DNA of 64,000 nucleotides from Acinetobacter nosocomialis NIPH 2119. Lineage in GTDB: Bacteria; Pseudomonadota; Gammaproteobacteria; Pseudomonadales; Moraxellaceae. A program made the translations under genes and the position numbers. Position 1 is the first letter of the stretch, and every line of letters starts with the position of its first letter. The notes beneath the pieces are model-generated. The model was not told the origin of the DNA. It ran no database searches and saw only the letters and a list, made by a program, of their open reading frames with translations. Below, piece after piece: positions 25,878 through 34,996 of the stretch. Location of the stretch: positions 3,437,715-3,501,714 of the forward strand of contig NZ_KB849239.1 of assembly GCF_000368085.1 (NCBI RefSeq). Reading direction: 5' to 3'.

Positions 25878-26465
25878 TTAGGCTGCTGCAAATACAGTGT
25901 TTAGATGTGCTTTATATTCTTCAACGTAACTATCAATGTCAGGCATTTTAATTACATCATTTACAATAAATGTTGGTAGGGTACTCATACCTAAGAACTG
26001 ATTGGCTTTATGAAATGGTAAATAAACACCATCTACACCAACGCCGTGGAAGAACTGATCCGCATCGTCAAATGCTTCCATCGGTGCATTCCAAGTGAGT
26101 GACAGCATATATTTCTTGTCATGAATTAAACCACCTGAACCATATTTTTTTGAGGCATCAGAGCGGCTACGACCATCGTTTGCATATAATGAACCGTGAC
26201 CTGTCGTAAATACATCATCAATATATTTTTTTACAGTCCACGGTGCACCCATCCACCAGCCGGGCATTTGATAAATCACGACATCTGCCCATAAGAATTT
26301 TTCTACCTCAGCTTCTGCATTGTAGTCGCTATCTGCACGAGTGACTTGTACGTCATGGCCTAGTTCAGTGAGATGGTCCGTTGCCAATGCCGTGAGTGTG
26401 TCATTTAATTCACCATTTGAATGCGCAAATTGTTTAGCGCCATTAATGACTAAAATATTGCTCAT
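25878..26465 (-). CDS. mdaB: NAD(P)H:quinone oxidoreductase MdaB-like
   Basis: A 195-residue flavodoxin-fold FAD enzyme that carries out two-electron reduction of quinones, protecting against semiquinone and peroxide stress. It has the N-terminal ILVINGAKQFAHSNGELN nucleotide-binding segment, the MPGWWMGAPWTVKKYIDDVF motif characteristic of MdaB, and SLTWNAPMEAFDDADQFF. It is first in a two-gene operon with ygiN. No adjacent regulator is seen. A NAD(P)H dehydrogenase with another substrate cannot be excluded. Confidence 0.9.
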   Translation of the reverse strand: MSNILVINGAKQFAHSNGELNDTLTALATDHLTELGHDVQVTRADSDYNAEAEVEKFLWADVVIYQMPGWWMGAPWTVKKYIDDVFTTGHGSLYANDGRSRSDASKKYGSGGLIHDKKYMLSLTWNAPMEAFDDADQFFHGVGVDGVYLPFHKANQFLGMSTLPTFIVNDVIKMPDIDSYVEEYKAHLNTVFAAA

Positions 26466-26686
26466 GGAAGTTTCTCTAATTCAATTCTTAAACTTGAGCG
26501 ATACTTTAGAGAAGATACTCTTAGAGAAAAATGCAGTAATTGGAAAAATATTATTGAGTAAAAATCACTAATATGGACTGGATATATTGTATTTATGCTT
26601 TACTTGAAAGATATATTTTACAAAGTTGAACGGAAAAAATTGTTTGTAGCCTTTAGCATCAAGGTGAAGTTGTGGTGGAGTTGAGT

Positions 26687-27052
26687 ATGAAAAAAATTGG
26701 TTTACTCATGATGGGTAATTTATTGGTTCTGAGTGCATGTACACCGAATACAAACCCACCTACACCTCAAGCTAATAGTCCGATACAAGCTGTTTTGATC
26801 GATCAACCAAACCTTTTAAATAACGCAAGTAATTTAAGTATTTCACAGCAAATGAATGCTTTGGATGATGCTTCTAATGCACAAGTAACTATTTTACAAA
26901 CTGTGCCTAGTGAAGATGCTATATCAAAAACACGTACTGAATATTTATTAAAACGTGATCAGACCATTTGGAAAATCGTAAATAAAAAGCAAAGCTACCA
27001 ATGTACAAAAGGGCAGGAAACAACAGATTTCCAAGTTAATCCTTGTCCTTAA
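26687..27052 (+). CDS. Small lipoprotein (paralogue B)
   Basis: A 121-residue exported lipoprotein of unknown function, with signal peptide MKKIGLLMMGNLLVLSAC and lipidated Cys18, then a Pro/Asn/Thr linker. The C-terminal half repeats the pattern of lipoprotein A at 25136: AQVTILQT, KTRTEYLLK, and KKQSYQCTKGQETTDFQVNPC. Length and cysteine position are also nearly the same. GGTGGAG precedes the ATG at 26687, so the five extra in-frame codons upstream are probably not translated. A and B lie on opposite sides of the mdaB-ygiN pair, facing the same way. Confidence 0.75.
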   Translation: MKKIGLLMMGNLLVLSACTPNTNPPTPQANSPIQAVLIDQPNLLNNASNLSISQQMNALDDASNAQVTILQTVPSEDAISKTRTEYLLKRDQTIWKIVNKKQSYQCTKGQETTDFQVNPCP

Positions 27053-27420
27053 GGCTGAATCCTTAGAAGATATGTGGATAACTTTAGAGTTATTCACAAT
27101 ATAAAAGTGGGTTGAGGCTAAGCAAAATATAGAATTTAAAATGGTTGGAATTGTCCGATTGCTGATCAATATAAAAAGTGATATTGTGTCATCCGGCAAT
27201 TAAGCCAAATGGTAAAAATTACCGAATCTCACGTCATACATTTTTTCTTGTCTTAGACACCTTGTGAATACGGTGTTTCACATTCTAAACATGCACTCTC
27301 ACGGCATATAACAGCTTAACTAAAGATTGACTGACCATACTGTCATCGTCATGACTACATTATTTATTTCAATATGTAGTTGCTGAGACATTTTGGCCGC
27401 TATTTTGAAGTGTACAACTC
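27053..27420 (+). promoter_or_regulatory. Upstream region of craA
   Basis: This 368-bp gap should contain the craA promoter. TTGACT near 27328 could be a -35 box, but I see no -10 at the right distance. The in-frame upstream sequence contains a TGA at 27406-27408, so the craA start cannot lie far upstream. No RNA gene or repeat is evident. Confidence 0.3.
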
Positions 27421-28650
27421 ATGAATAATATTCAAACGACAGCGTTGAACCGTACAACGTTGATGTTTCCTTTAGCTTTAGTGCTATTTGAATTTGCGGT
27501 TTATATTGGTAATGACCTGATTCAGCCAGCTATGTTGGCAATTACTGAAGATTTTGGTGTGAGTGCAACTTGGGCACCGTCTTCAATGTCATTTTATTTA
27601 TTAGGTGGTGCATCTGTTGCATGGTTACTTGGGCCTTTATCAGACCGATTGGGCCGTAAGAAAGTTCTTTTAACTGGTGTATTATTTTTTGCCTTGTGTT
27701 GTTTTTTGATTTTATTAACAAGACAAATCGAACACTTTCTGATATTACGTTTTCTACAAGGTATTGGGCTAAGTGTAATTTCAGCAGTCGGATATGCGGC
27801 AATTCAAGAAAATTTTACCGAACGTGATGCAATTAAAGTCATGGCACTCATGGCAAATATCTCATTACTTGCGCCCTTGCTAGGACCTGTACTTGGAGCT
27901 TTCTTAATTGATTATGTATCTTGGCACTGGGGTTTTGTGGCAATTGCTTTACTTGCACTGCTGAGTTGGGTTGGCTTAAAGAAACAAATGCCGAGTCAGA
28001 AGGTGAGTGTAACCAAGCAGCCTTTTAGCTATCTTTTTGATGACTTTAAAAAAGTATTTAGCAATCGGCAATTCCTTGGTTTAACGCTAGCCTTACCGCT
28101 TGTCGGTATGCCGCTTATGCTTTGGATTGCGTTATCGCCCATTATTTTGGTCGATGAACTCAAGCTAACGAGTGTGCAATATGGATTAGCTCAATTCCCA
28201 GTATTTTTAGGTTTAATTGTAGGTAACATCGTTTTAATTAAAATTATTGACCGTTTGGCTTTAGGTAAAACAGTCCTAATTGGTTTACCGATTATGCTCA
28301 CTGGTACAGTCATTTTAATATTAGGTGTTGTCTGGCAAACCTATTTAATTCCTTGTTTACTTACGGGAATGACACTTATTTGCTTTGGTGAAGGAATTAG
28401 TTTCTCAGTGTCGTATCGCTTTGCACTTATGTCATCTGAAGTGTCGAAAGGAACTGTAGCTGCTGCTGTTTCAATGCTATTAATGACGAGCTTTTTTGCA
28501 ATGATTGAGCTTGTACGTTATCTCTATACTCAATTTCACTTATGGGCTTTCGTGCTATCTGCTTTTGCATTTATCGCACTGTGGTTTACTCAACCACGCT
28601 TGGCCTTAAAAGAGGAAATGCAGGAAAGAGTTGCACAAAATTTACATTAA
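27421..28650 (+). CDS. craA: CraA-type MFS multidrug efflux pump
   Basis: A 409-residue major-facilitator antiporter with 12 hydrophobic helices, close to MdfA of E. coli. In A. baumannii the homologue CraA exports chloramphenicol and other phenicols and gives intrinsic resistance. Key acidic residues are present: Glu24 and Asp32 in helix 1 (FEFAVYIGNDLIQP), matching MdfA Glu26/Asp34, and Glu324 in CFGEGISF. Motif A is GPLSDRLGRKKVLL and antiporter motif C is LLAPLLGPVLGAFL. The ATG at 27421 is limited by a nearby upstream stop. The identification with CraA rests on my memory of that sequence, which it appears to match almost throughout. Confidence 0.92.
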   Translation: MNNIQTTALNRTTLMFPLALVLFEFAVYIGNDLIQPAMLAITEDFGVSATWAPSSMSFYLLGGASVAWLLGPLSDRLGRKKVLLTGVLFFALCCFLILLTRQIEHFLILRFLQGIGLSVISAVGYAAIQENFTERDAIKVMALMANISLLAPLLGPVLGAFLIDYVSWHWGFVAIALLALLSWVGLKKQMPSQKVSVTKQPFSYLFDDFKKVFSNRQFLGLTLALPLVGMPLMLWIALSPIILVDELKLTSVQYGLAQFPVFLGLIVGNIVLIKIIDRLALGKTVLIGLPIMLTGTVILILGVVWQTYLIPCLLTGMTLICFGEGISFSVSYRFALMSSEVSKGTVAAAVSMLLMTSFFAMIELVRYLYTQFHLWAFVLSAFAFIALWFTQPRLALKEEMQERVAQNLH

Positions 28651-28685
28651 AAAATACCGGAATTTATATTCCGGTATTTTTTATT
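28651..28685 (+). terminator. Shared terminator between craA and the YccS-like gene
   Basis: ATACCGGAAT, loop TTAT, ATTCCGGTAT and a T-tract, with an A-tract on the left. The two flanking genes are convergent. Confidence 0.92.
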
Positions 28686-30836
28686 CTACTTAATTTCTTG
28701 CTCTAAAAGTTTGTTTTTAAGGGTCAACAACTCAGGCAAGGTTTCTAATAGTAAGCTCATTTGTTTTAACACGAGCGTGTAGCTTTCTGAAAAGTCTTCA
28801 TGAGTTGTTAAGCTTTGAATTTGTTTTAAAGTTTGCCCAATAAAATTCAAGTCAACAGAAACTTGTTCAAATAAACTTTGGTTAAGAATTTGCTGGCAAT
28901 CCAGTAAAAGCTGTAATACCTGTTGATCTTCAATTTTTTGTCTTTGGCTACCTAATGCTGCGACATAACTCAACTGGCTATGACTATAAACTAAATAACG
29001 AAAGGCGTAATGAATCAGCTCTGGTTTTGGGTTGGGCTCAGCACTTAAGCTCGAAATCATATTCGAGAGCTCAATTTGTGCATTATGTGCAGCACGGCGA
29101 ATTCTACGATATTCAATGTCCTGATTTTTACCATGCTGGTATTGCTCAACAATCACATTGAAATAATCCAGGGTGGCTTGGCTACTTTTTTTAATATTGT
29201 TTGGAATATTACGAAAATTCCAGTCTGGCCATATAAAATTAACAGCAAGCCATGCAATAAAGCAGCCTAATAAGGTGTCGATTAGACGAGGTAAAATAAT
29301 ACTAAAACCTGCGCCTTTTAAGTTGAAAATGAGCAATACCATTAAGGTTGCCATCAGTGTTGCCAACGCATATTTCTTCTGGCGCAAGTAGAAAAAGCTA
29401 ACTCCACAAATAATAGTGAGAATGAGTTGACCTTCAATGCTTGGAACAAAATACAAAATAGGAATACCCCATAAAACGCCAAGTAAGGTTCCAATTGTTC
29501 TAAGTTTTAAACGGCTTTTGGTTGCAAAGTAAGTAATTTGGCAAACAAATAAACTAGTGAGTAAAATCCAGTAGCCATGTTGGGCAAAAGGTAATAGAGA
29601 AATTGCGTAACCCGCAGCAAACACAACCGCAATTCGTATTGCATGTCTAAATAGGGCAGATTGTGGTGTTAGTTGCTGCCGAATTTTTAATACAAGGTCA
29701 GAAAAACCTTGAATATCATCATCTAGCAAATTGAGGTGTTCTTGTTTGTTTTGACTTAGCGTTTCATTAAACGGTTGCGCATATTGAAGCTGTTCAAATT
29801 GTTCATGCATGCCTTTTAAATTATTAAAAATCAATTTTAGATTTTTAACTTCAAAATTTTGCGGGTGCTGTTGTATCCAGTCTTTTAAAGAACTTTCCAG
29901 ATGGTTTAAAACAATTTGTCCTTCTTGAGAAGACTGATATTGCTGGTTATGCAAAATACATTGGGCTAAATCGTGGCAAGCTTGGGCCTGTAAACGCAGA
30001 TTTTTTTGAAAACGGAAAATAAGATCACTACGGCTAAAGTTTTGTTGAATATGTTCGTAGTGTAGATAATTAGAAGTCGCTTGTTCATGTATATCGCGGG
30101 CAAAAAAGTACAGGTTTAACCAGTAAATACTTTTATTACTGACTCGTGATGCCTTAAGACGAGTTAGCAGGGAACTACGTATTTGGTTAAGACTTTGCGC
30201 GACTTGCGTATTTTGGAATGATAATTCAAATAAAAGCTGTTCAACATTTTCTTTATTATCAGGATCGAACAAGCGTGCTTTAGCTTGAAGTAAGGCAGAG
30301 ATTTCTTCAAAAATTTGCGAAAGCTTATCTTGTAAAGGAAGGGTTGGTTTAAGAATAAAAAATAAAATAGAAGTTAGACCGTACCACAGTGCGCCATAGA
30401 CAAAATAAGTAGGCTGTTGATACCAGTGAGCATATTCTCCTAAACCAAACATGCTATAAATTGAAAGTAAAATTGTACCAAAAGAAATGGTAGCGTAGCG
30501 CTGACCTAAGGCACCCAATAAAATGAAACAAGCACTTGAAATTGAAAGATATAAAATAAATAAAAGTTTATAGGGTGCTAAAAATCCAAGAATAGTGCTG
30601 ACAGTAAAAAAGAGTAGGCAGACATACAGTAAGTTGCGTAAACGAAGACTTAAGCGATCATCAAAATCTGTTAGTGCTGCGGCAATCGCACCTAACGTTA
30701 CAGGAACAATGAGTTCGTTATGACCCAACCACAGTAAGCCTAAAGTTGTGCCTGTGAGTACAATTAAAATTTGCAGGCAGTAAATTAAAATTGAATTCGC
30801 TTTAAAACGATTAAATATTTGAGTCAAATAATTCAC
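28686..30836 (-). CDS. YccS/YhfK-type FUSC-family membrane protein
   Basis: A 716-residue inner-membrane protein. The first block of about six helices (residues 15-160) is followed by a long soluble helical region (170-385, rich in Gln/Leu). A second helix block (about 405-530) has the FUSC signature RHAIRIAVVFAAGYAISLLPFAQHGYWILLTSLFVCQITYFATKSR, and a cytoplasmic C-terminal helical region follows. The family also contains efflux components of the AaeB/fusaric acid type; the YccS branch has no established substrate. It is monocistronic. ATG at 30836 is straightforward. Confidence 0.87.
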   Translation of the reverse strand: MNYLTQIFNRFKANSILIYCLQILIVLTGTTLGLLWLGHNELIVPVTLGAIAAALTDFDDRLSLRLRNLLYVCLLFFTVSTILGFLAPYKLLFILYLSISSACFILLGALGQRYATISFGTILLSIYSMFGLGEYAHWYQQPTYFVYGALWYGLTSILFFILKPTLPLQDKLSQIFEEISALLQAKARLFDPDNKENVEQLLFELSFQNTQVAQSLNQIRSSLLTRLKASRVSNKSIYWLNLYFFARDIHEQATSNYLHYEHIQQNFSRSDLIFRFQKNLRLQAQACHDLAQCILHNQQYQSSQEGQIVLNHLESSLKDWIQQHPQNFEVKNLKLIFNNLKGMHEQFEQLQYAQPFNETLSQNKQEHLNLLDDDIQGFSDLVLKIRQQLTPQSALFRHAIRIAVVFAAGYAISLLPFAQHGYWILLTSLFVCQITYFATKSRLKLRTIGTLLGVLWGIPILYFVPSIEGQLILTIICGVSFFYLRQKKYALATLMATLMVLLIFNLKGAGFSIILPRLIDTLLGCFIAWLAVNFIWPDWNFRNIPNNIKKSSQATLDYFNVIVEQYQHGKNQDIEYRRIRRAAHNAQIELSNMISSLSAEPNPKPELIHYAFRYLVYSHSQLSYVAALGSQRQKIEDQQVLQLLLDCQQILNQSLFEQVSVDLNFIGQTLKQIQSLTTHEDFSESYTLVLKQMSLLLETLPELLTLKNKLLEQEIK

Positions 30837-30982
30837 GGCTTTTTTCTAAATGAGAGGGTACGTGATAAGAGGTATTTAAATTTTTATTACTTGAAAAATA
30901 TTATGCGTTTTATTTAAAAAAGTCAGTTTGTTTTTAAGATTTTATAATAATTAATTTGTCTAAACTGCTTAATAAAATAACA

Positions 30983-31016
30983 AAATTGTGGATATCTTTT
31001 TAGATACCCACAATTT
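30983..31016 (-). terminator. Terminator of sodC
   Basis: On the minus strand AAATTGTGGGTATC pairs with GATATCCACAATTT around a 6-nt loop, one mismatch, followed by a T-rich tract. It begins 14 bp after the sodC stop. Confidence 0.7.
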
Positions 31017-31029
31017 AAAAAATAACAAA

Positions 31030-31605
31030 TTATTGAATTACGCCACAGGCAATTCGTGCTCCGCCACCGCCTAAAGGTAGAGGAGAATCTGAATAGTTAT
31101 CACCGCCCGCATGAATCATGATGGCACGACCTTGAATGTCAGCAAGTTTTAAACGTGGCGCAATAACAGCGGTAGTAGCAACACCAGTGCTGTCGACGAC
31201 TAATGCTGGTAAGTCGCCCAAGTGTCCGGTAGTTGGCGTACCATGATGTGGTGCTTGATTAGGGTTATAGTGACTACCCGCAGCTAAAGCAGCACCTGGT
31301 TTTCCGTCTTTAACAGCAGGAGCACACGATGCATTTTCATGAATATGGAAACCACGAGTACCGCTTGGTAAATCTGCTAAAGCAGGGGTAATAATTAAGC
31401 CTTTATCACTGTCTTGAAAGCTAATCGTCCCTATTTTTTTTCCAATCCCATTAGCTGTGACTTCATTTACATCGACTACTTTTTTGGTATGCATTGTCGT
31501 TAATGCATGAGTCGTATCAGATACTGTTTTGCTTACCGTACTACAACCAACTGTTAATAAAACTGTTAGTGCACATACTGCACTCATTTTATTTAATACT
31601 GGCAT
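31030..31605 (-). CDS. sodC: Cu/Zn superoxide dismutase, lipoprotein form
   Basis: Converts superoxide to oxygen and hydrogen peroxide in the envelope. The 191-residue protein has a lipobox VGC with Cys21, so it is probably anchored to the outer or inner membrane. Metal and catalytic residues are complete: RGFHIHENASC (two Cu ligands and a disulfide Cys), the GSHYNPNQAPHH...GHLGDLP zinc loop, MIHAGGDNYSD, and GGGGARIACGVI with the catalytic Arg and second Cys. The insertion KDGKPGAALAAG is typical of bacterial SodC. It may help resist host oxidative burst. Confidence 0.95.
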   Translation of the reverse strand: MPVLNKMSAVCALTVLLTVGCSTVSKTVSDTTHALTTMHTKKVVDVNEVTANGIGKKIGTISFQDSDKGLIITPALADLPSGTRGFHIHENASCAPAVKDGKPGAALAAGSHYNPNQAPHHGTPTTGHLGDLPALVVDSTGVATTAVIAPRLKLADIQGRAIMIHAGGDNYSDSPLPLGGGGARIACGVIQ

Positions 31606-31721
31606 TATTAGATGTCCTTATAGATATAAATCTGATTTTTTTATTCAAACAAAGGCCTGTAAACCCTACAAGTTAATTTAAATAGTCACTTTGTATCCTG
31701 AAACATTTTTAAATCATTGGC

Positions 31722-32846
31722 TTAATTTTTAGATGGTGGTAAATCATCATCCGAATCATAAATCATAGTGGTTTTTGGCATCGGTTCAGGATCAATGGTT
31801 TCATGGAGCCATTCGCGCCAAATCGCTAATAGAACGGCTAAAATAACTGGCCCAATAAATAAACCGACTAAACCAAAACTCGCAATACCACCTAATACAC
31901 CAAACATAATCAGTAAAAACGGAATTTGGGTTGCACCAGAGATCACAAGAGGGCGAATCACATTGTCTGAGCTACTTACAATCAGAACACCCCATAAAAC
32001 CACGCCAATGGCTTCCATGGTTTGCCCTTGTGAAAACAGCCATAGACCAACACCTAAATAGGAAACAGGGGTACCGAAGGGAATGAGTGCTAATAAGAAC
32101 GTCGCAATCGTGAGCACCATTGGATTGGGTACACCAGCGACGAAATAACTCAATCCAGCAAGTACTGCTTGAGCAATTGCAGTTAAACCGACACCATAGA
32201 CAACGGCACGGGTTGTTTCTGAAATTGTATCTAGATAATGGTGAATACGTAGGCCAATCACCATTTCTAAGGCTTTACTCACTTGAGTTAAGATCGTGTG
32301 ACCGTCACGGTAAAAGAAGAAAAGACTTAAAATTGCAAAACCAAGTTTGACGAGATTTTTACTAATTTCATTGATTAAAACTCGCCCATAACTTAAATGG
32401 CTTTGTATCCAAACGGCAATACTCTGAATCGTACTATTTGGGTCGGTGTTTATATCATTTAGTGTTCTGGTTATTTCTTTGCCAATAAAAGGAAGATTTT
32501 TAATGAAATCAGGTACGCTTAAATGACCAGAAAAAACCTGACGCTGTAAATCAAGATACAGATTGCGGCCTTCATGTTGCAGAATAAAAATAGCGCAGAT
32601 TAGGGGTACACCAACAACTAAGATAACAAAGCTAATCATGACTGTGGCATTTAAATTATTACGGTTTTCGCCAAAAAAACGCTGAATTCTTAAATAAATT
32701 GGCCAAGTCATGTAGGCGATAATCGCAGCCCAAACTACAGGTACAATAAAGTACTTCAGGATGTTAAATCCTAAAAATAACAGGATGAAAAACAGCCCAA
32801 ACAATAAAACGCGCTGTAAAGTAGGAGCGTATGGATGCACGAACAA
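31722..32846 (-). CDS. AI-2E family transporter (PerM/YdiK-like)
   Basis: A 374-residue inner-membrane protein with eight predicted helices. The family pattern is visible: an N-terminal pair (LLFGLFFILLFLGFNILKYFIVPVVWAAIIAYMTWP), the central soluble segment (about 85-160), and the later GVGLTAIAQAVLAGLSYFVAGVP, IPFGTPVSYLGVGLWLF and GGIASFGLVGLFIGPVILAVL motifs. Members include the autoinducer-2 exporter TqsA and Na+/H+ antiporters, so substrate is not assigned. It ends in an acidic tail (YDSDDDLPPSKN). It is separated from the ParA-like gene by about 120 bp. Confidence 0.87.
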   Translation of the reverse strand: MFVHPYAPTLQRVLLFGLFFILLFLGFNILKYFIVPVVWAAIIAYMTWPIYLRIQRFFGENRNNLNATVMISFVILVVGVPLICAIFILQHEGRNLYLDLQRQVFSGHLSVPDFIKNLPFIGKEITRTLNDINTDPNSTIQSIAVWIQSHLSYGRVLINEISKNLVKLGFAILSLFFFYRDGHTILTQVSKALEMVIGLRIHHYLDTISETTRAVVYGVGLTAIAQAVLAGLSYFVAGVPNPMVLTIATFLLALIPFGTPVSYLGVGLWLFSQGQTMEAIGVVLWGVLIVSSSDNVIRPLVISGATQIPFLLIMFGVLGGIASFGLVGLFIGPVILAVLLAIWREWLHETIDPEPMPKTTMIYDSDDDLPPSKN

Positions 32847-32965
32847 AAATTCTCTAATTATTTAAATAGAATGGGGTCATATTAACTGAAAAATGACCTG
32901 AGGCAAATTTTAGGCAGAAATGCTGATCTATACATTCCTGCTCAATAAAAATGAAAAAGTTATTT

Positions 32966-33610
32966 TTAAAACCACTCGGACTTATCTTCGATTAGTTTAT
33001 TTAAAAGTGGCTGCCACTGGCTTTGAATTGCAATAAAGTTTTTTTGTGGTTTATCAAACACACTCAAACCTTGCATTGCTAAACTGCCATAAGCACTACG
33101 CTCTGCAATCCATGCAATCGGTTCATGTTCGATTTTTTCAAAAAATTGCTGAATATCTTTTGAGCTAGCACTATTCGGTTTAACACGATTTGCAAGCAGT
33201 AAAATTTGTACTTTTCCTTTGCGAATACGTTTAATATCCTGCAAATGCTTGAGAAAACGACGTGTACTGTCGATATCAAAAAATGAAGGTTGAAGTGGTG
33301 TAATAATGGCATGAGCTTCGCTGACTAATTGTTCAGCATGGTCGCCTGAAAGAGCGCCGGGTGCATCAATAATTAAATAATCTAAATTTTTAGGTGCATC
33401 ACCAATAGATTTTTCTTGGCGCCAATCAAGGCTTTGAATTGCAGCTACATTTTCTGGACGTTGCTTTAACCATTGTAAGGAAGATTTTTGGTTATCAGAA
33501 TCCGCTAAAGCTACTTTATATCCTTTTTGTGCCAAAGCTGTTGCCAACGTAATGGCTGTCATGGTTTTTCCGCATCCACCTTTTTGATTTGCAATAAGTA
33601 TCGTTTTCAT
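32966..33610 (-). CDS. Orphan ParA/MinD-family ATPase
   Basis: A 214-residue P-loop ATPase with the deviant Walker A motif [10 protein letters not shown] (residues 10-19), an A-prime motif [11 protein letters not shown], and Walker [11 protein letters not shown]. No parB, centromere-like repeats or cargo gene is adjacent, so it is not the chromosome partition ParA; it probably positions another cargo or forms part of an unknown system. The start at the ATG 33610 directly begins [12 protein letters not shown], as usual for the family. A GTG at 33634 in frame is less likely. It is divergent from the Holliday-resolvase-related gene, 158 bp away. Confidence 0.85.
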   Translation of the reverse strand: MKTILIANQKGGCGKTMTAITLATALAQKGYKVALADSDNQKSSLQWLKQRPENVAAIQSLDWRQEKSIGDAPKNLDYLIIDAPGALSGDHAEQLVSEAHAIITPLQPSFFDIDSTRRFLKHLQDIKRIRKGKVQILLLANRVKPNSASSKDIQQFFEKIEHEPIAWIAERSAYGSLAMQGLSVFDKPQKNFIAIQSQWQPLLNKLIEDKSEWF

Positions 33611-33768
33611 AAATTCAGTTATATTCAGCAGCACACTTGTTCTGCTTATACCTTAGCATCTTTTTATGAGAAGTAGATGACTGCCTTTGACAAAAGTTTA
33701 AGCTAGTTCGTAATTTTAGATATGATTGCTCATCTACCGTGATGATATGTATTTATTAAGGAAAATTT

Positions 33769-34236
33769 ATGTCCGTATGGCTGGCCATGCTTATAGGTGC
33801 TGGTATTGGTATTATTATCACAACGCTTATTTTATCAAATACCCGTAATGGTCGAATCAAGGCTGAATACGAGCAATACATTGCAGAGTTAGAGCTTGAG
33901 CATCAACAGGCCCTTGCCCAGGCACAAAAGCGGAGTGTGAATACAAGCCGCGCTGTATTAAAAGGTAAAATGGCAGAACAATTTGCTCCGATTTTACCTG
34001 AGTTTCAATACTTACCTAGTGATGCCAAATTTCTGGGTGACCCGGTTGATTACGTTATTTTTGATGGCTATACCGATTTTAGAGATGGAGATGGAACTGC
34101 CGAGGATATCCAGATTATCTTGCTTGATATTAAAAGTGGGGGAGCTCGTCTAACCAAAGGACAGCAAGCAATTGCTCAAGCAATAAAAGAAGGAAAGGTA
34201 CGCTTTGAAACGTTGCGAATTGATTTTGAAGATTAA
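33769..34236 (+). CDS. Endonuclease-like protein related to Holliday resolvases (PF10107-type)
   Basis: A 155-residue protein with an N-terminal transmembrane helix (about 4-24), a charged coiled-coil (residues 30-60, Glu/Gln/Lys-rich), and a C-terminal domain. The last matches the archaeal Holliday-resolvase-related pattern: LKGKMAEQFAPILPEF, DAKFLGDPVDYVIFDGY, and ILLDIKSGGARLTKGQQ, i.e. the E-D-IKxG-Q arrangement of the PD-(D/E)XK nuclease fold. The membrane anchor makes a classical recombination role doubtful; it may process DNA at the membrane. It is divergent from the ParA-like gene. Confidence 0.8.
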   Translation: MSVWLAMLIGAGIGIIITTLILSNTRNGRIKAEYEQYIAELELEHQQALAQAQKRSVNTSRAVLKGKMAEQFAPILPEFQYLPSDAKFLGDPVDYVIFDGYTDFRDGDGTAEDIQIILLDIKSGGARLTKGQQAIAQAIKEGKVRFETLRIDFED

Positions 34237-34375
34237 CAATCAATTTAATTAGGCACAAAAATAGACGAAATTGATCTGTATTGTTACTAAATACCGATAT
34301 TTTTTTCATCGCTTAGAGCTACTATAAATTAGAGATCTGCTGCATTTGATCTAGTAATATTTGAGGTATAAAGCG

Positions 34376-34948
34376 ATGAAAAAACAACATGTAATGCTAG
34401 GCTTATTGGCCTCTTTATGTATCAGCTCAGCTTTTGCTTCGACGGCCTCTATTTCTGGTGAATATAATATTGCAAATGGTTTGTTACCGATTGAAAAAGA
34501 TCAGTCAATTTCTGTGTTACAGCCATTTCAAGGCAATTTTAGAATTTTAGGTTCAAAAATTTATAAAAATGATGAACAAGCTAAGTTTTCACCGATCGAT
34601 TATGCGGTAAGTTGGGGGCTATTTGCTCAACCAGATATTGCTCGTACCATTTCAGTTAAACAGTATGACCGCTATTTAAACTGGAAAATGAGTAAGCTTC
34701 CTGTACCTGCTGAGCAAGCGATGCAAATGGTGTCTAATATGCACATCATTCCTGCGAGTCCTCAAATTGCTCAACAAATTAAACGAGTTAAACGCGGTGA
34801 CTTGGTATACCTCAAAGGTGAATTGGTCGAAATTAAAGATAAAAATTTAGTTTGGCGATCATCTTTAACCTCAACTGATACAGGTGATGGTGCATGTGAG
34901 TTATTCCGTGTTCAATCGATTCATTGGGTTGAAAAACAAAATATATAA
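34376..34948 (+). CDS. Exported protein of unknown function
   Basis: A 190-residue protein with a cleavable signal peptide (MKKQHVMLGLLASLCISSAFA, cleavage near residue 21). The mature part is mixed alpha/beta with no family I can name; the phrase GDLVYLKGELVEIKDKNLVWRSSLTSTDTGDGACELFRV near the C-terminus suggests a small beta-barrel fold, possibly OB-like. A single Cys lies in GACELF. GAGGT precedes the ATG at 34376; the frame is open from a TTG five codons earlier. It ends at a strong terminator shared with the convergent lipoprotein gene. Confidence 0.7.
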   Translation: MKKQHVMLGLLASLCISSAFASTASISGEYNIANGLLPIEKDQSISVLQPFQGNFRILGSKIYKNDEQAKFSPIDYAVSWGLFAQPDIARTISVKQYDRYLNWKMSKLPVPAEQAMQMVSNMHIIPASPQIAQQIKRVKRGDLVYLKGELVEIKDKNLVWRSSLTSTDTGDGACELFRVQSIHWVEKQNI

Positions 34949-34951
34949 ATT

Positions 34952-34980
34952 AAAAAGCCTTCTTGTTCAGAAGGCTTTTT
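34952..34980 (+). terminator. Shared terminator
   Basis: AAAAAGCCTTCT, loop TGTTC, AGAAGGCTTTTT. It lies between two convergent genes and is symmetric. Confidence 0.92.
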
Positions 34981-34996
34981 ATTGCACACTATAAAA

